Shown: positions 18,812 to 27,889, numbered from the stretch's first letter. The stretch: DNA of 64,000 nt from Lachnospiraceae bacterium (GCA_017460885.1 JAFUAB010000050.1:40095-104094), one strand, 5' to 3'. Translations and numbers: made by a program. The notes: generated by a model not told the origin, from the letters alone.

Positions 18812-20751
18812 ACAAATTTCTGGTCAGTATAAACGGTATATATATGCACGTATTGGTTCTTATAGTTATCATTATTTTTTGCCTGTTGCTGGTTAACTGT
18901 GCGATCAGCCGGTTTACGGTTCTGGAAGACCGGGGGACACATTATTTGTTAAGCCTTCTGATTGTTGTCCTTGTTCTGAGCGTGTATCTGATGCATAACG
19001 GCAGCAAGAGTATAGCCGTTACTCAAACCGATTATTCGGATTCCTTTATGATCTTTACGGACGGACCGAAGTTCTCAAGGCTCCCGGGTTTCTATGATCG
19101 GGAGTTTGATCTTAGTTTATCATATCTGCCCGGGTGGACTATATATTATACGACAGATGGCAGCATTCCGAACGAAAGCTCTGTGCAGTATTTGGAGCCG
19201 ATCCATATTTATGACCGGAGTAATGAGCCCAATGTCTACAGATCGATTCCGAATTTTACGCTTGACTGGTATTATGATGAGATCGATACCACTCCCGTGT
19301 CAAAAGGCGTTGTAGTCAGAGCGGTTGCATTCGGACCTCAGGGAGAATGCAGCGATGTGGTAACCGGTACTTATTTTGTGAACCAGTCATCTGATGGTTT
19401 GGCTGTTTTGTCGCTGGTGGGAGATCCTGATGATCTGTTCGGAGATAATGGGATTTATTCGACCGGCCGGCTATATGACGAATGGTATCAGGGTGATCGT
19501 ACCGGAGAGGAACCGGAGGCAAATTTTAATATTCATGGCTTGGAGGTTCCTGCGGATGCGGAGTTGTTTTTGGATGAAACACTATATATGTCTCAGCCGG
19601 TTGGACTTCGGATCCTGGGAGCGTCGCAGAGGGCACAGAGGTTTAAACGTATGTCCGTGATCTCGCGTAAGCAGTACAGCGGCAGCAAGGTTTTCTATAA
19701 GGAGATCTTTCCTGACAAGAAGACGCATGCTTTTGGACTCAGATCCGGTTTTGAAAATGCTTTTTCCATGTACCTTTCTCAGGACAGGGATGTTGCATAC
19801 CAGGCGAGTTTTCCCGTCAGGGTTTATTTGAATGGCGAGTTCTGGTATGATACATACCTTCAGGAGAGATACAATGAAACTTTCTTTAGGGAAACATACG
19901 GAGTAAAGTCCGCGGAATTCATTAAACAGGGGATGACCGACGAGATAACGGAGTTTCTGTCAAAGAACGATCTTTCCGACGATTCGGCTTACAGAGAATT
20001 TGACAGAATAGTTGATATTCAGAGCTATATTGATTATCTGTGCATAAATATCTATCTTGCCAATGCAGACTACAGTGATATGGATAATATAGCTATGTGG
20101 CGATCCCTGAATATAAATAACAGAAATAAATATGCGGATGGAAGGTGGAGATACTGCCTGTATGATCTTGATCTTGAAACGGCTCTGATAAGGAGTGAAT
20201 CCGGGATGGAGGACATAAGTGATGCGGAATACGATTCCTTTCATAATATGGCCGATTGGTCACAGCCGGTGAGTGAGTGGCCGATGTTTACGGCCCTTAA
20301 GAAGAATGAGAATTTTTGCCGTCAGTTTGTGCTGTCTTTTATGGATATGGTGAATACGGATTTTGATCCGGAGCGTGTGGAGAAACTCCTTAAAGACTGG
20401 GATCGGGATATTACATATGACAATGGATTCTTTTTGGACAGACCGGAACTCATAACGGGATATATGGCTGATGAGTTCGGACTTACAGGTACTCCGGAGA
20501 GCTTGAAGATTTCCGTTAACGGCAGTCATAAGGGAATAATAATCGTTAATACATGTGCTCCCGAATTGAAAAACGGAAAGTGGGAGGGAAAGTATTTCAC
20601 GGATTATCCTGTTACACTAAAGGCGGTACCTAAAGAGGGGTACAGATTTGCCAGATGGGAGGGCGGTGTGGCTTCGGATGCAGACACCATAGAAGTCACC
20701 GTCCCGGAGGGCGGAATATCGGTCAAAGCTGTATTTAGGCGTGATTTATGA
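18808..20751 (+). CDS. CotH kinase-family protein, membrane anchored, with chitobiase-C-like and InlB-B-like modules
   Basis: 647 aa. Two hydrophobic segments (about 13-32 and 45-62) anchor it. Next comes a chitobiase/beta-hexosaminidase C-terminal-type repeat (GWTIYYTTDGSIPNESS). Residues about 230-545 form a CotH-type kinase domain: VGLRILGASQRAQRFKRMS, VYLNGEFWYDTYLQERYNE and the metal-binding YDLDLE at 452-457. Residues about 595-647 (VTLKAVPKEGYRFARWEGG) are an InlB B-repeat-like module. CotH proteins phosphorylate other proteins in spore coats. Placement outside the membrane in a glycan locus suggests an extracellular kinase for a protein or glycan, which is inference. It overlaps the preceding gene by four bases. 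Confidence 0.8.
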   Translation: MNKFLVSINGIYMHVLVLIVIIIFCLLLVNCAISRFTVLEDRGTHYLLSLLIVVLVLSVYLMHNGSKSIAVTQTDYSDSFMIFTDGPKFSRLPGFYDREFDLSLSYLPGWTIYYTTDGSIPNESSVQYLEPIHIYDRSNEPNVYRSIPNFTLDWYYDEIDTTPVSKGVVVRAVAFGPQGECSDVVTGTYFVNQSSDGLAVLSLVGDPDDLFGDNGIYSTGRLYDEWYQGDRTGEEPEANFNIHGLEVPADAELFLDETLYMSQPVGLRILGASQRAQRFKRMSVISRKQYSGSKVFYKEIFPDKKTHAFGLRSGFENAFSMYLSQDRDVAYQASFPVRVYLNGEFWYDTYLQERYNETFFRETYGVKSAEFIKQGMTDEITEFLSKNDLSDDSAYREFDRIVDIQSYIDYLCINIYLANADYSDMDNIAMWRSLNINNRNKYADGRWRYCLYDLDLETALIRSESGMEDISDAEYDSFHNMADWSQPVSEWPMFTALKKNENFCRQFVLSFMDMVNTDFDPERVEKLLKDWDRDITYDNGFFLDRPELITGYMADEFGLTGTPESLKISVNGSHKGIIIVNTCAPELKNGKWEGKYFTDYPVTLKAVPKEGYRFARWEGGVASDADTIEVTVPEGGISVKAVFRRDL

Positions 20752-20805
20752 TATGATATTAGGGTCCAAAGGTACGAAACGGAACATATGAAAGGTTGAT
20801 TATAT

Positions 20806-21816
20806 ATGTCACGCAGAAAACTATACGGAACAGTAATAGTAACATACAGATGTAACGCAAGATGTAATATGTGCGATTGCTTTAAGGATCCTACCAAACC
20901 GGAGGAAGAGATCACTCTTGAGGATATCAAAAAGCTTCCTGAGATGGCCTTTACCAATATTACCGGCGGAGAACCCTTTGTGCGTCAGGATATACCGGAT
21001 ATAGTCAGGGAATTGTACAAAAAATCCGACAGGATCGTCATATCTACCAACGGATATTTTACGGACAGGATTATTAATTTGTGCAAGGAATTTCCCAAGG
21101 TTGGAATAAGGATCAGTATCGAGGGCCTTCAGGCTACCAATGATGCGATACGAGGCATTCCCAACGGATTTGAAAGGGGATATACTACTCTTAAGACACT
21201 TGTTGAGATGGGACATCCTGATGTGGGTTTTGGTATGACGGTGCAGGATATGAACTGCGAGGATCTTGTTCCACTGTATGAGATATCGAATGACCTTGGC
21301 ATGGAATTCGCTACGGCAACTCTTCACAATTCCTTTTATTTTCGCAAGACTGATAATAAGATCAACGAAAAATATAAGGTTGCACAAAACTTTGAGAAGC
21401 TGATCAACGAACTGCTAAAGAGCAAGTCTCCGAAGAAATGGTTCAGGGCATATTTCAATCATGGCCTGATCAACTATATTTATGGCAATAAAAGACTGCT
21501 TCCATGCGACATGAGCAAGGATGCCTTTTTTATAGATCCTTTTTGTGATGTTATTCCATGTAATGGAATGGCGCAGAAGGCTGTTATGGGCAACCTGCGT
21601 GAAACTGACTGGGACACACTGTGGCATTCCGAACAGGCTGAAAAGGTCAGGGAATGTACACGTAACTGTGATCGTAACTGCTGGATGATAGGCAGTGCAT
21701 CTCCTGCCATGCACAGATATATATGGATACCGGGCTGGTGGGTGATCAAACATAAATTTTTCAAACGGGGTTATAGCCTGTCAGAGAACAAATTCATTCC
21801 GGAGGCGCGGAAATAA
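20806..21816 (+). CDS. Radical SAM protein with SPASM-like C terminus
   Basis: 336 aa. The [4Fe-4S] motif C16-x3-C20-x2-C23 (YRCNARCNMCDC) is followed by ITGGEPFVR (the GGE motif that binds SAM) and RISIEGLQ. The C-terminal region has further Cys residues (LLPCDMSK, FCDVIPCNG, then CTRNCDRNCW), as in SPASM/twitch proteins that carry auxiliary clusters. Such proteins occur in many exopolysaccharide loci without assigned substrate. It lies directly upstream of, and overlaps by one base, a GtrB-like transferase, so a role in modifying a nucleotide sugar or lipid-linked sugar is possible. It has a cytoplasmic location. Confidence 0.85.
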   Translation: MSRRKLYGTVIVTYRCNARCNMCDCFKDPTKPEEEITLEDIKKLPEMAFTNITGGEPFVRQDIPDIVRELYKKSDRIVISTNGYFTDRIINLCKEFPKVGIRISIEGLQATNDAIRGIPNGFERGYTTLKTLVEMGHPDVGFGMTVQDMNCEDLVPLYEISNDLGMEFATATLHNSFYFRKTDNKINEKYKVAQNFEKLINELLKSKSPKKWFRAYFNHGLINYIYGNKRLLPCDMSKDAFFIDPFCDVIPCNGMAQKAVMGNLRETDWDTLWHSEQAEKVRECTRNCDRNCWMIGSASPAMHRYIWIPGWWVIKHKFFKRGYSLSENKFIPEARK

Positions 21817-22811
21817 TGGAGAAGCGAAATCAAATTCCAACATTGTACCTGATCTTGCCTTGCTATAACGAAGAGGCGGTATTGGAGAAGACATCGCTGG
21901 TTGTTAAAGATAAGATGACCAGACTGATGAAGGAGGGGAAGATCACAAACGTCAGCAAAGCTCTTTTTGTGAATGATGGCAGTCGGGATGCCACACTCAG
22001 GATGCTTTATGATATTGCCCAAAAGGACAGCTTCTACGGGGTGCTTTCTTTTGCCGGTAATTACGGACACCAGAGTGCAATATTGGCCGGAATGCTGGAG
22101 GCCAGACTGCACGCGGATGCGGCAGTCACCATAGATGCGGATCTGCAGCAGGATATTGAAGCCCTTGATCGGTTTCTGGAGTGTTATATGGACGGATGCG
22201 ATGTTGTGTACGGTGTACGTAATGATCGTGATACGGATGGCTTCTTTAAAAAGCTGACTGCTACAACGTACTATAAGCTTATGCATCTGCTGGGAAGCGG
22301 GGCATTGACCAATTCCGCAGATTACAGGCTGATGTCAAAAAAAGCATTAAATGCACTTGCCGAATACGGTGAGAGCAGTCTGTTCCTTCGAGGCCTGATC
22401 CCCACCATGGGGTTTGAATCTGATATAGTATATTTTGATGTAAAGGCTCGTGAAGCGGGTGAATCAAAGTATACGTTCAAAAAAATGCTTAACCTGGCTA
22501 TGGATGGCATCACTTCGTCGAGTATCAGACCGATACACATGATAGGCGGACTGGGCTTCATTACCGTCCTGGCCGCGCTCGTGATGATAATCTTTTCCAT
22601 AGTGGACTGGGCGAGAGGCAATGCTGTACAGGGTTACACTACTTCACTGATAGTGACACTGATCCTGGGCGGTGTTATCCTGGTCAGTCTGTCAGTGATA
22701 GGCGAATATGTTGGTAAAACCTATATGGAAGCCAAGCACCGGCCGAGGTATATCATTGATAATGTGATCCTGCGGGATGTATCTTATGAGGATAATACGA
22801 TCGAGGAGTGA
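21816..22811 (+). CDS. GtrB-like polyprenyl-phosphate glycosyltransferase (GT2)
   Basis: 331 aa. The N-terminal GT-A domain has LYLILPCYNEEAVL, FVNDGSRD, NYGHQSAILAG and the TIDADLQQD catalytic block; the C terminus carries two long hydrophobic segments (GGLGFITVLAALVMIIFSIV and SLIVTLILGGVILVSLSVIG). This is the GtrB/DPM-type plan: it moves a sugar from a nucleotide to undecaprenyl phosphate at the inner face, and a GT-C enzyme later uses the lipid sugar outside. Several GT-C like proteins in the window could be partners. GGAGG lies ten bases before ATG 21816. Confidence 0.88.
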   Translation: MEKRNQIPTLYLILPCYNEEAVLEKTSLVVKDKMTRLMKEGKITNVSKALFVNDGSRDATLRMLYDIAQKDSFYGVLSFAGNYGHQSAILAGMLEARLHADAAVTIDADLQQDIEALDRFLECYMDGCDVVYGVRNDRDTDGFFKKLTATTYYKLMHLLGSGALTNSADYRLMSKKALNALAEYGESSLFLRGLIPTMGFESDIVYFDVKAREAGESKYTFKKMLNLAMDGITSSSIRPIHMIGGLGFITVLAALVMIIFSIVDWARGNAVQGYTTSLIVTLILGGVILVSLSVIGEYVGKTYMEAKHRPRYIIDNVILRDVSYEDNTIEE

Positions 22812-22812
22812 C

Positions 22813-23649
22813 ATGGCGGGCGATCGTCAGAAGCTTCATATTCCATACGGAATGCTTCCGGTGGCTATCGGATTGATCCTTGCCGGATCGGCGATAGTTT
22901 ATGTCAATGTGGTAGAAAATTACCAACAGGATGTTCAGGAGATCCGGGAAAAACTGGATTATGAAAAGACCATACTTCATGCGGCCGGAGGATTGTATGG
23001 TTCTGACGGAAATTTTTACACATATACCAATTCCGTAGAGGCGATGCAGAACGGGATTGATGAGGGTAATCATTTTTTTGAGATTGATTTTATTAAGACC
23101 CCTGATAAGGGGATGATCTGTTCCGGTGATGAACGTAACTTTGAAATAAGTGAAGATGAGTTTATGCATTCCGGGATTGATGGAGAGTTTACCCCCATGA
23201 ATATCGATTCTCTTGCGGAATTTATGTATAACTACCCCGATATCTATGTGATAACCGATGTCAAAAACGGAAACTACTGGGGCTGCAAAAGCATTTACGA
23301 GCGCTATCCCGATCTTGCGGACCGTTTTATAATACAGGTGTATCATGACAGTGAGTATGAGGAAATACGTGGGATTGGTTTTAAATATATTATATTTACG
23401 CTGTACGCCACGGAAGAAGCGGAAAGAGATATAGATGTTTTATCCCAAAATGTTAAGAATCATGATTATGTCGGTATAACATTCTGGGAGGACTGGATGT
23501 ATGATCACGTTTTTTTTGGTGGCGTAAAAAGCTTAAACGTACCGTTGTATGTGCATACTGTGGATGATTACGACAGTATTAAATACGATCTTTCTCAAGG
23601 CATTAGTGCAGTGTACACCGATAATACTGATAATGAATGGGTAAGATGA
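22813..23649 (+). CDS. Membrane-anchored GDPD-like phosphodiesterase with altered active site
   Basis: 278 aa. One transmembrane segment (about residues 14-34), then a glycerophosphodiester phosphodiesterase-like TIM barrel outside: TILHAAGG in place of the usual HRG, NSVEAMQNGIDEGNHFFEID (the xEAF..G...E.D block), TPDKGMICSGD in place of T.DG..V..HD, and YVITDVKN. The first His and the E.D pair are kept; the Arg of HRG and the His of the HD motif are not. It may hydrolyse or bind a glycerol-phosphate or another phosphodiester. GAGGAG precedes ATG 22813. It sits directly upstream of a phosphoglycerol transferase-like gene, which fits a glycerol-phosphate role. Confidence 0.7.
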   Translation: MAGDRQKLHIPYGMLPVAIGLILAGSAIVYVNVVENYQQDVQEIREKLDYEKTILHAAGGLYGSDGNFYTYTNSVEAMQNGIDEGNHFFEIDFIKTPDKGMICSGDERNFEISEDEFMHSGIDGEFTPMNIDSLAEFMYNYPDIYVITDVKNGNYWGCKSIYERYPDLADRFIIQVYHDSEYEEIRGIGFKYIIFTLYATEEAERDIDVLSQNVKNHDYVGITFWEDWMYDHVFFGGVKSLNVPLYVHTVDDYDSIKYDLSQGISAVYTDNTDNEWVR

Positions 23650-23650
23650 T

Positions 23651-25114
23651 ATGTTAAAAAGGGTTTTGAAGGCTCTGTACCTGACGACCTTCCTGACCGT
23701 GGTGTTTATTTCTCTTGTTGTTTCTTCGGTCATCATCTGGTATAGGAATAACTTTGGCGAACGATTGACGATGCTCATATTTACCTTAAAGCATGCGGAA
23801 GGGGCAAATATGGAGATCGTAAAGGAAGTTATTACTTCCTGCATTCCGTCTTTGATCGTATGGCTTCTGATAAGCTGGGTTGCTATTCTCATGTTTATCA
23901 AAAAAGAGGTTTCAAAATCTGCGTATCTTGCGCTTACCGGATTTGCCGTTATTGCGCTGGCGATTTTTGCGGTCATTGCCGAAAAAAGCCTGAAGGTATA
24001 TGAATACTATGAATCCAGGTATGCCGAGACGGATCTGTATGAAAAATACTACGTAATTCCGGATGCATCCGCCATTACCTCTTCTGTTCCCAAAAACCTC
24101 ATATACGTATATATGGAGAGCATGGAAACGGCTTTTGCGTCCGAAAGTGAGGGAGGACACCAGAAGGATGTGAATTATATTCCCAACCTCACAGATCTGG
24201 CTGCCAAAAACATTTCCTTTTCGAATTCGGATAAACTCGGAGGATTTTATCAGGTAAACGGTACGGGATGGACTGCCGCTGCAACGTTTGCATCCATGAC
24301 CGGAGTACCTTATCTGGCATCGACCACCGATATCAGTTCGGGACTGATGGCTCTTCCAGCTATAGGGAATATACTGACAGAGAAGGGATACTATCTTGAA
24401 TACATATGCGGATCGGATGCGGATTTCAGCGGACGGCGTACATTCTTTGGAAAACATGGCGATTATACGATCATGGATTATCAGGCGGCTATCGACAAGG
24501 GTTATATAGATGAAGATTATTACGTATGGTGGGGATACGAAGACCGGAAGCTGTATGAGATAGCTGAAAGCGAGATCACAGAGGCGGCAAATCACAGAGA
24601 TACGCCTTTTGATATCACGATATTGACGGTTGATACCCACTATACAGATGGATATCTTTGTGATCTATGCGATTGGAAATATGATGATCGGTACGCTAAT
24701 GTCATCAGCTGTGCCGACAATCAGATTTCGGATTTTCTCAGCTGGTGTATGGAGCAGGATTGGTATGATGATACGGTTATAATCATTCAGGGCGATCATC
24801 CGTACATGCGTAAATCAGTGCTGCTAAATCATCTTAGAGATTCAGACAGGACTACCTATGATTGTTTCATAAATACCGGATATGATCCGGGTACCCTAAA
24901 TTTGCATAACCGGGTATTTACCTGTATGGATATGTTTCCGACCACCCTTGCCGCTATCGGCTTTGAGATTCCGGAGAACAGGCTGGCTCTCGGAACCAAT
25001 CTGTTTTCGGATAGACCGACCCTTGCCGAAGAGATCGGACTGAAAAAACTGGATGCCGAACTGAACAAGCATTCTGAATGGTATATGGAGAATGCAGCGA
25101 ATGAATATAAGTGA
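23651..25114 (+). CDS. OpgB/LtaS-like phosphoglycerol (or phosphoethanolamine) transferase
   Basis: 487 aa of the alkaline phosphatase/sulfatase superfamily. Three hydrophobic segments within the first 120 residues anchor a large outer domain. Motifs: NLIYVYMESMETAF (first metal site, Glu), NGTGWTAAATFASMTG with the likely nucleophile Thr at 208, TVDTHYTDGY and IIQGDHPYM (Asp-His metal ligands). The GTGWT form is closer to OpgB, which adds phosphoglycerol to periplasmic glucans, than to LtaS. It probably decorates the polymer with glycerol phosphate using phosphatidylglycerol. It begins two bases after the GDPD-like gene. Its 3' end faces a minus-strand gene 12 bases away, with no visible terminator. 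Confidence 0.8.
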   Translation: MLKRVLKALYLTTFLTVVFISLVVSSVIIWYRNNFGERLTMLIFTLKHAEGANMEIVKEVITSCIPSLIVWLLISWVAILMFIKKEVSKSAYLALTGFAVIALAIFAVIAEKSLKVYEYYESRYAETDLYEKYYVIPDASAITSSVPKNLIYVYMESMETAFASESEGGHQKDVNYIPNLTDLAAKNISFSNSDKLGGFYQVNGTGWTAAATFASMTGVPYLASTTDISSGLMALPAIGNILTEKGYYLEYICGSDADFSGRRTFFGKHGDYTIMDYQAAIDKGYIDEDYYVWWGYEDRKLYEIAESEITEAANHRDTPFDITILTVDTHYTDGYLCDLCDWKYDDRYANVISCADNQISDFLSWCMEQDWYDDTVIIIQGDHPYMRKSVLLNHLRDSDRTTYDCFINTGYDPGTLNLHNRVFTCMDMFPTTLAAIGFEIPENRLALGTNLFSDRPTLAEEIGLKKLDAELNKHSEWYMENAANEYK

Positions 25115-25126
25115 CACAGATGGAGA

Positions 25127-26716
25127 TTATTGATCGGAAAATATAATGTTCATTTCCTCATATGATCCATATCCGTATACTACGAGATTTTTCGTTTTCA
25201 TCAGGATATCCTCGTCTCGGAGCTTGTCTTTCCACCGACAGTTGTAAATATCATCATAGGAATATATATTAAATATCTTCCCCCGGGGGATTTCTGTTGA
25301 ATGGCTTGTTTTCTGAAGCCATTTGTGTATATCGTTAACATTTTCGACATATGGCATCATCATTGAATTATCCCAGGAATAAACATCGATCTGACCGTTT
25401 GAAAGCTCCGTAAGTACATTGGCATTCCAGAACGTGGCGTATCCGTTATAATATCCGTTTTCGGACAAAAATGCGGCCACCTCCCGCTGCTCGGAGGTTT
25501 TGTCGATAGCGCTCATTTCTGAATAATTAAATGATCCCGTCAGAATCATTAACCCGGACAGGATTAAGGGCAGGATCGATGCACATATAGGACTATCGAT
25601 CAATTCATGTATACCGGTCAGGATCACGGGAAAGGCAAATATCGCTATCGGAACTCCGTACAGGTCATAATAGACCATGTCTGTGAGTCCGTATAAAAGG
25701 ACAAAGACCATTATCGCGCATACGGAGTAAAGGGAGATCAGATAGTAACCGTGGGATATTTTTGAACGGTTGATCAGAGCAAATGCCATAAAAAACAGAT
25801 AGGCTGCGACAACCGCTATCACGCAGATGTCTGTAACCACGCCGATGGCACTAAACTCTCTCCGGAATCCCAGTATATTGACCAGTCCTCCAAGGGCATT
25901 CAGAGATCTGCGGAGACTGAAACCGATGAGTTTTATCTGGGTCCAGTGTACGTAATAGTACATCTCTGGAAGGATAAAGAGATTAATGAGATAGGCAATT
26001 CCTGCACTCAATATATTTATAGAACTGATCGTAAACAATGGAGAAAAAATGGATTCTTTGATATTTTTCCGTTTGGATATGATATCGGATAACAAAATCA
26101 GAGCTGCACTTGTCATAGCCGGGAAGTAAAACATCACTATTTGGCGGGGACCGATCAGACTTGAAGCAAATGCCAGACAAGCAGAGGGTATTGCCACCCG
26201 TATTCGCATATCTGCTTTTGAGTCTTCGTATTTCAGTACCATTGCAAGTGCAGCAAAGGAAATGGCGATACAGGGGACGTAGTATGGACAGATGAGCACA
26301 TATTCTCCGTAGACCATGGATAATGGTGTCAGTACGGCGATGCCCAATACAGTCCAGGTTTGGCCGAGTTTAAGCTTTTTGGCAAGAAAGCATGCCGACA
26401 CTAACAGGATACCGTATATTATTATAGTGGAATATACCCTGACGAAGTGCCAATAATCGGTAAAACAGAAAAGTATACGAAAAACCTGCGGCATATACAA
26501 CAGACGAAGCTCGGTTGCATAATACCAGCCCTTGGCAAAGACAGCATGTTCTTCGTTAAGCTGCTTTGCCAGTATCATCTCGCTGCTCATATCCGAATCG
26601 AGAAGATACCAGATCCGTGTACGCAGGAACAGTGATAAAAACACAAAAGTTCCCACGAGCAAAACATAATATATGATGCCCCAAAGGCGTTGTTTCCTGA
26701 CAATAAGGTTATTCAT
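25127..26716 (-). CDS. Large multi-pass membrane protein, GT-C-like
   Basis: 529 aa, about 12 hydrophobic segments and a soluble C-terminal tail of about 120 residues. The first outer loop YLLDSDMSSEMILAKQLNEE has the acidic pair before a Lys/Leu-rich helix seen in GT-C proteins from Lachnospiraceae glycan loci. Single gene on the minus strand, tail to tail with the phosphoglycerol transferase. The start is ATG at 26716; an in-frame TTG two codons earlier is possible. No ribosome site is visible, and a -10-like TATACT lies only seven bases upstream, so the transcript may be leaderless. Not assignable to a named enzyme. Confidence 0.62.
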   Translation of the reverse strand: MNNLIVRKQRLWGIIYYVLLVGTFVFLSLFLRTRIWYLLDSDMSSEMILAKQLNEEHAVFAKGWYYATELRLLYMPQVFRILFCFTDYWHFVRVYSTIIIYGILLVSACFLAKKLKLGQTWTVLGIAVLTPLSMVYGEYVLICPYYVPCIAISFAALAMVLKYEDSKADMRIRVAIPSACLAFASSLIGPRQIVMFYFPAMTSAALILLSDIISKRKNIKESIFSPLFTISSINILSAGIAYLINLFILPEMYYYVHWTQIKLIGFSLRRSLNALGGLVNILGFRREFSAIGVVTDICVIAVVAAYLFFMAFALINRSKISHGYYLISLYSVCAIMVFVLLYGLTDMVYYDLYGVPIAIFAFPVILTGIHELIDSPICASILPLILSGLMILTGSFNYSEMSAIDKTSEQREVAAFLSENGYYNGYATFWNANVLTELSNGQIDVYSWDNSMMMPYVENVNDIHKWLQKTSHSTEIPRGKIFNIYSYDDIYNCRWKDKLRDEDILMKTKNLVVYGYGSYEEMNIIFSDQ

Positions 26717-26723
26717 CCCCAAC

Positions 26724-26729
26724 AGTATA
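26724..26729 (-). promoter_or_regulatory. Extended -10 promoter for the 25127-26716 gene, near-leaderless
   Basis: On the minus strand TGA-TATACT (hexamer at 26729-26724) matches an extended -10 box. Only seven bases separate it from ATG 26716, so transcription would begin at or next to the start codon. The -35 region is poor (TAGATT at 17 bases). Confidence 0.45.
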
Positions 26730-26758
26730 TCATAATTTATTTGTAGAATCTAAAAGTA

Positions 26759-26767
26759 TGGTATAAT
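26759..26767 (+). promoter_or_regulatory. Extended -10 promoter for the deacetylase gene
   Basis: TGG-TATAAT (TATAAT at 26762-26767) is a consensus extended -10. The expected transcription start near 26774 coincides with the base of the first hairpin of a tandem pair, giving a leader of about 96 bases before ATG 26870. The -35 box is weak (TTGTAG at 15 bases). Confidence 0.55.
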
Positions 26768-26854
26768 TGGGCGTAGAAATACATCCGTGTATTTCTGGAC
26801 ACGCCCGGCTCCATCCGTGGTGCTTGGGCGTAGAAATACATCCATGTATTTCTG
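26767..26854 (+). repeat. Two near-identical 31-base units, each a perfect hairpin, in a 5' leader
   Basis: Units at 26767-26797 and 26824-26854 differ at one base. Each begins TTGGGCGT and contains AGAAATACA paired with TGTATTTCT around a 4-base loop (9-bp stem). In the first unit GGGCGT (26769-26774) can also pair with ACGCCC (26801-26806), lengthening the stem. They lie between the promoter and the ribosome site AAGGGG (26859-26864). They may stabilise or regulate the mRNA, or be copies of a dispersed palindromic element. Confidence 0.75.
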
Positions 26855-26869
26855 ATAGAAGGGGATAAT

Positions 26870-27889
26870 ATGAGAATATTTGACAATGTACCCGTGATCT
26901 TACATGCCGACGATTACGGTGAAACATACAACACATGTGTGGAGATGATCGAATTGATGAAGGGAGGTCATCTTGACGGTATCAGTCTGCTCACAAACAT
27001 GCGCGAATACGAAAGATATCTGAACCTTCTTATTGCCGCTGTACCCGGGATGCCTTTTCTCCCTCTCATCAATATTCATATTAACCTGGTTGAAGGAAGG
27101 AGGTTATCACTTGCCGCACCGGATGATACCGGTCTGGTAGATGCTCCCTGTACAAGATGGACCTGGATGAATCTGTGCAGAACTTCCTTTCATCTGCCTG
27201 CTTATGACACCTGTGGCAACGGAATGAAATACAGAGAAGTATACAGACAGCTTGTTGATGAGATAAAGGCACAATTGTTAAGAGGTGCCGACGCGATAGC
27301 AGTTTTGCAGAAAACCGCTATGGAGTCCGGCATATCCTATACCCCTCAGAATATCCGTATCGATTCGCATCAGCATGCTCACATGATCCCTGTTGTTCGC
27401 CGGGCATTGACTGCAGCGATCAGAGAAACCGGGATGGAAGTAGATTATATTCGCAATTCTCACGAACTTCTTGTTCCGTTCCTGAAGCATAAGTCCACTG
27501 TTAATATGATCGGCGTTATGAAAAACCGGATTTTGGCTTTGTTTGCTTCGGGAATGGAAAGATATATAAGATCCCTCGGACTTACACCATCCTATCTGTG
27601 CGGTGTTATGATGAGCGGACATATGGATGCTGTCAGGCTTATGACAGTAATGCCTGACATATTGGAGAGATGCCGCAAAAAGGGATTTGGACTTGAAATC
27701 AACATTCATCCTGCGATGATGCTCGAAACAGAGGTTACCGAAGAGATACCGATGGAGTCTGCTCAGAGCTTCTATATGTCTTCGGATCGGCATATGGAAG
27801 CACTGACCGTGAGAACGATACGGGCAGCAATGATACAACAATTCGGTGACAGTAAAACAGGCAATAATCCTGACGAGGTAAGATCATGA
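26870..27889 (+). CDS. YdjC/ChbG-like carbohydrate deacetylase
   Basis: 339-aa metal-dependent deacetylase of the YdjC family, which removes acetyl groups from N-acetylated sugars. Motifs: ILHADDYGE with metal ligands D14/D15, INIHINLVEGRRL, and IDSHQHAHMIP around residue 164. Related HpnK/ChbG enzymes act on chitooligosaccharides or N-acetylglucosaminyl lipids; here a lipid-linked or nucleotide amino sugar is a reasonable substrate. It has a cytoplasmic location (no signal peptide). The ribosome site AAGGGG is five bases before ATG. It is coupled by a four-base overlap to the next GT4 gene. Confidence 0.85.
   Translation: MRIFDNVPVILHADDYGETYNTCVEMIELMKGGHLDGISLLTNMREYERYLNLLIAAVPGMPFLPLINIHINLVEGRRLSLAAPDDTGLVDAPCTRWTWMNLCRTSFHLPAYDTCGNGMKYREVYRQLVDEIKAQLLRGADAIAVLQKTAMESGISYTPQNIRIDSHQHAHMIPVVRRALTAAIRETGMEVDYIRNSHELLVPFLKHKSTVNMIGVMKNRILALFASGMERYIRSLGLTPSYLCGVMMSGHMDAVRLMTVMPDILERCRKKGFGLEINIHPAMMLETEVTEEIPMESAQSFYMSSDRHMEALTVRTIRAAMIQQFGDSKTGNNPDEVRS

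Noticed and set aside
26767-26854. Two repeated hairpins considered as a CRISPR array
   Set aside because: Only two units with a 26-base gap, no cas genes nearby, and position in a leader right after a promoter.
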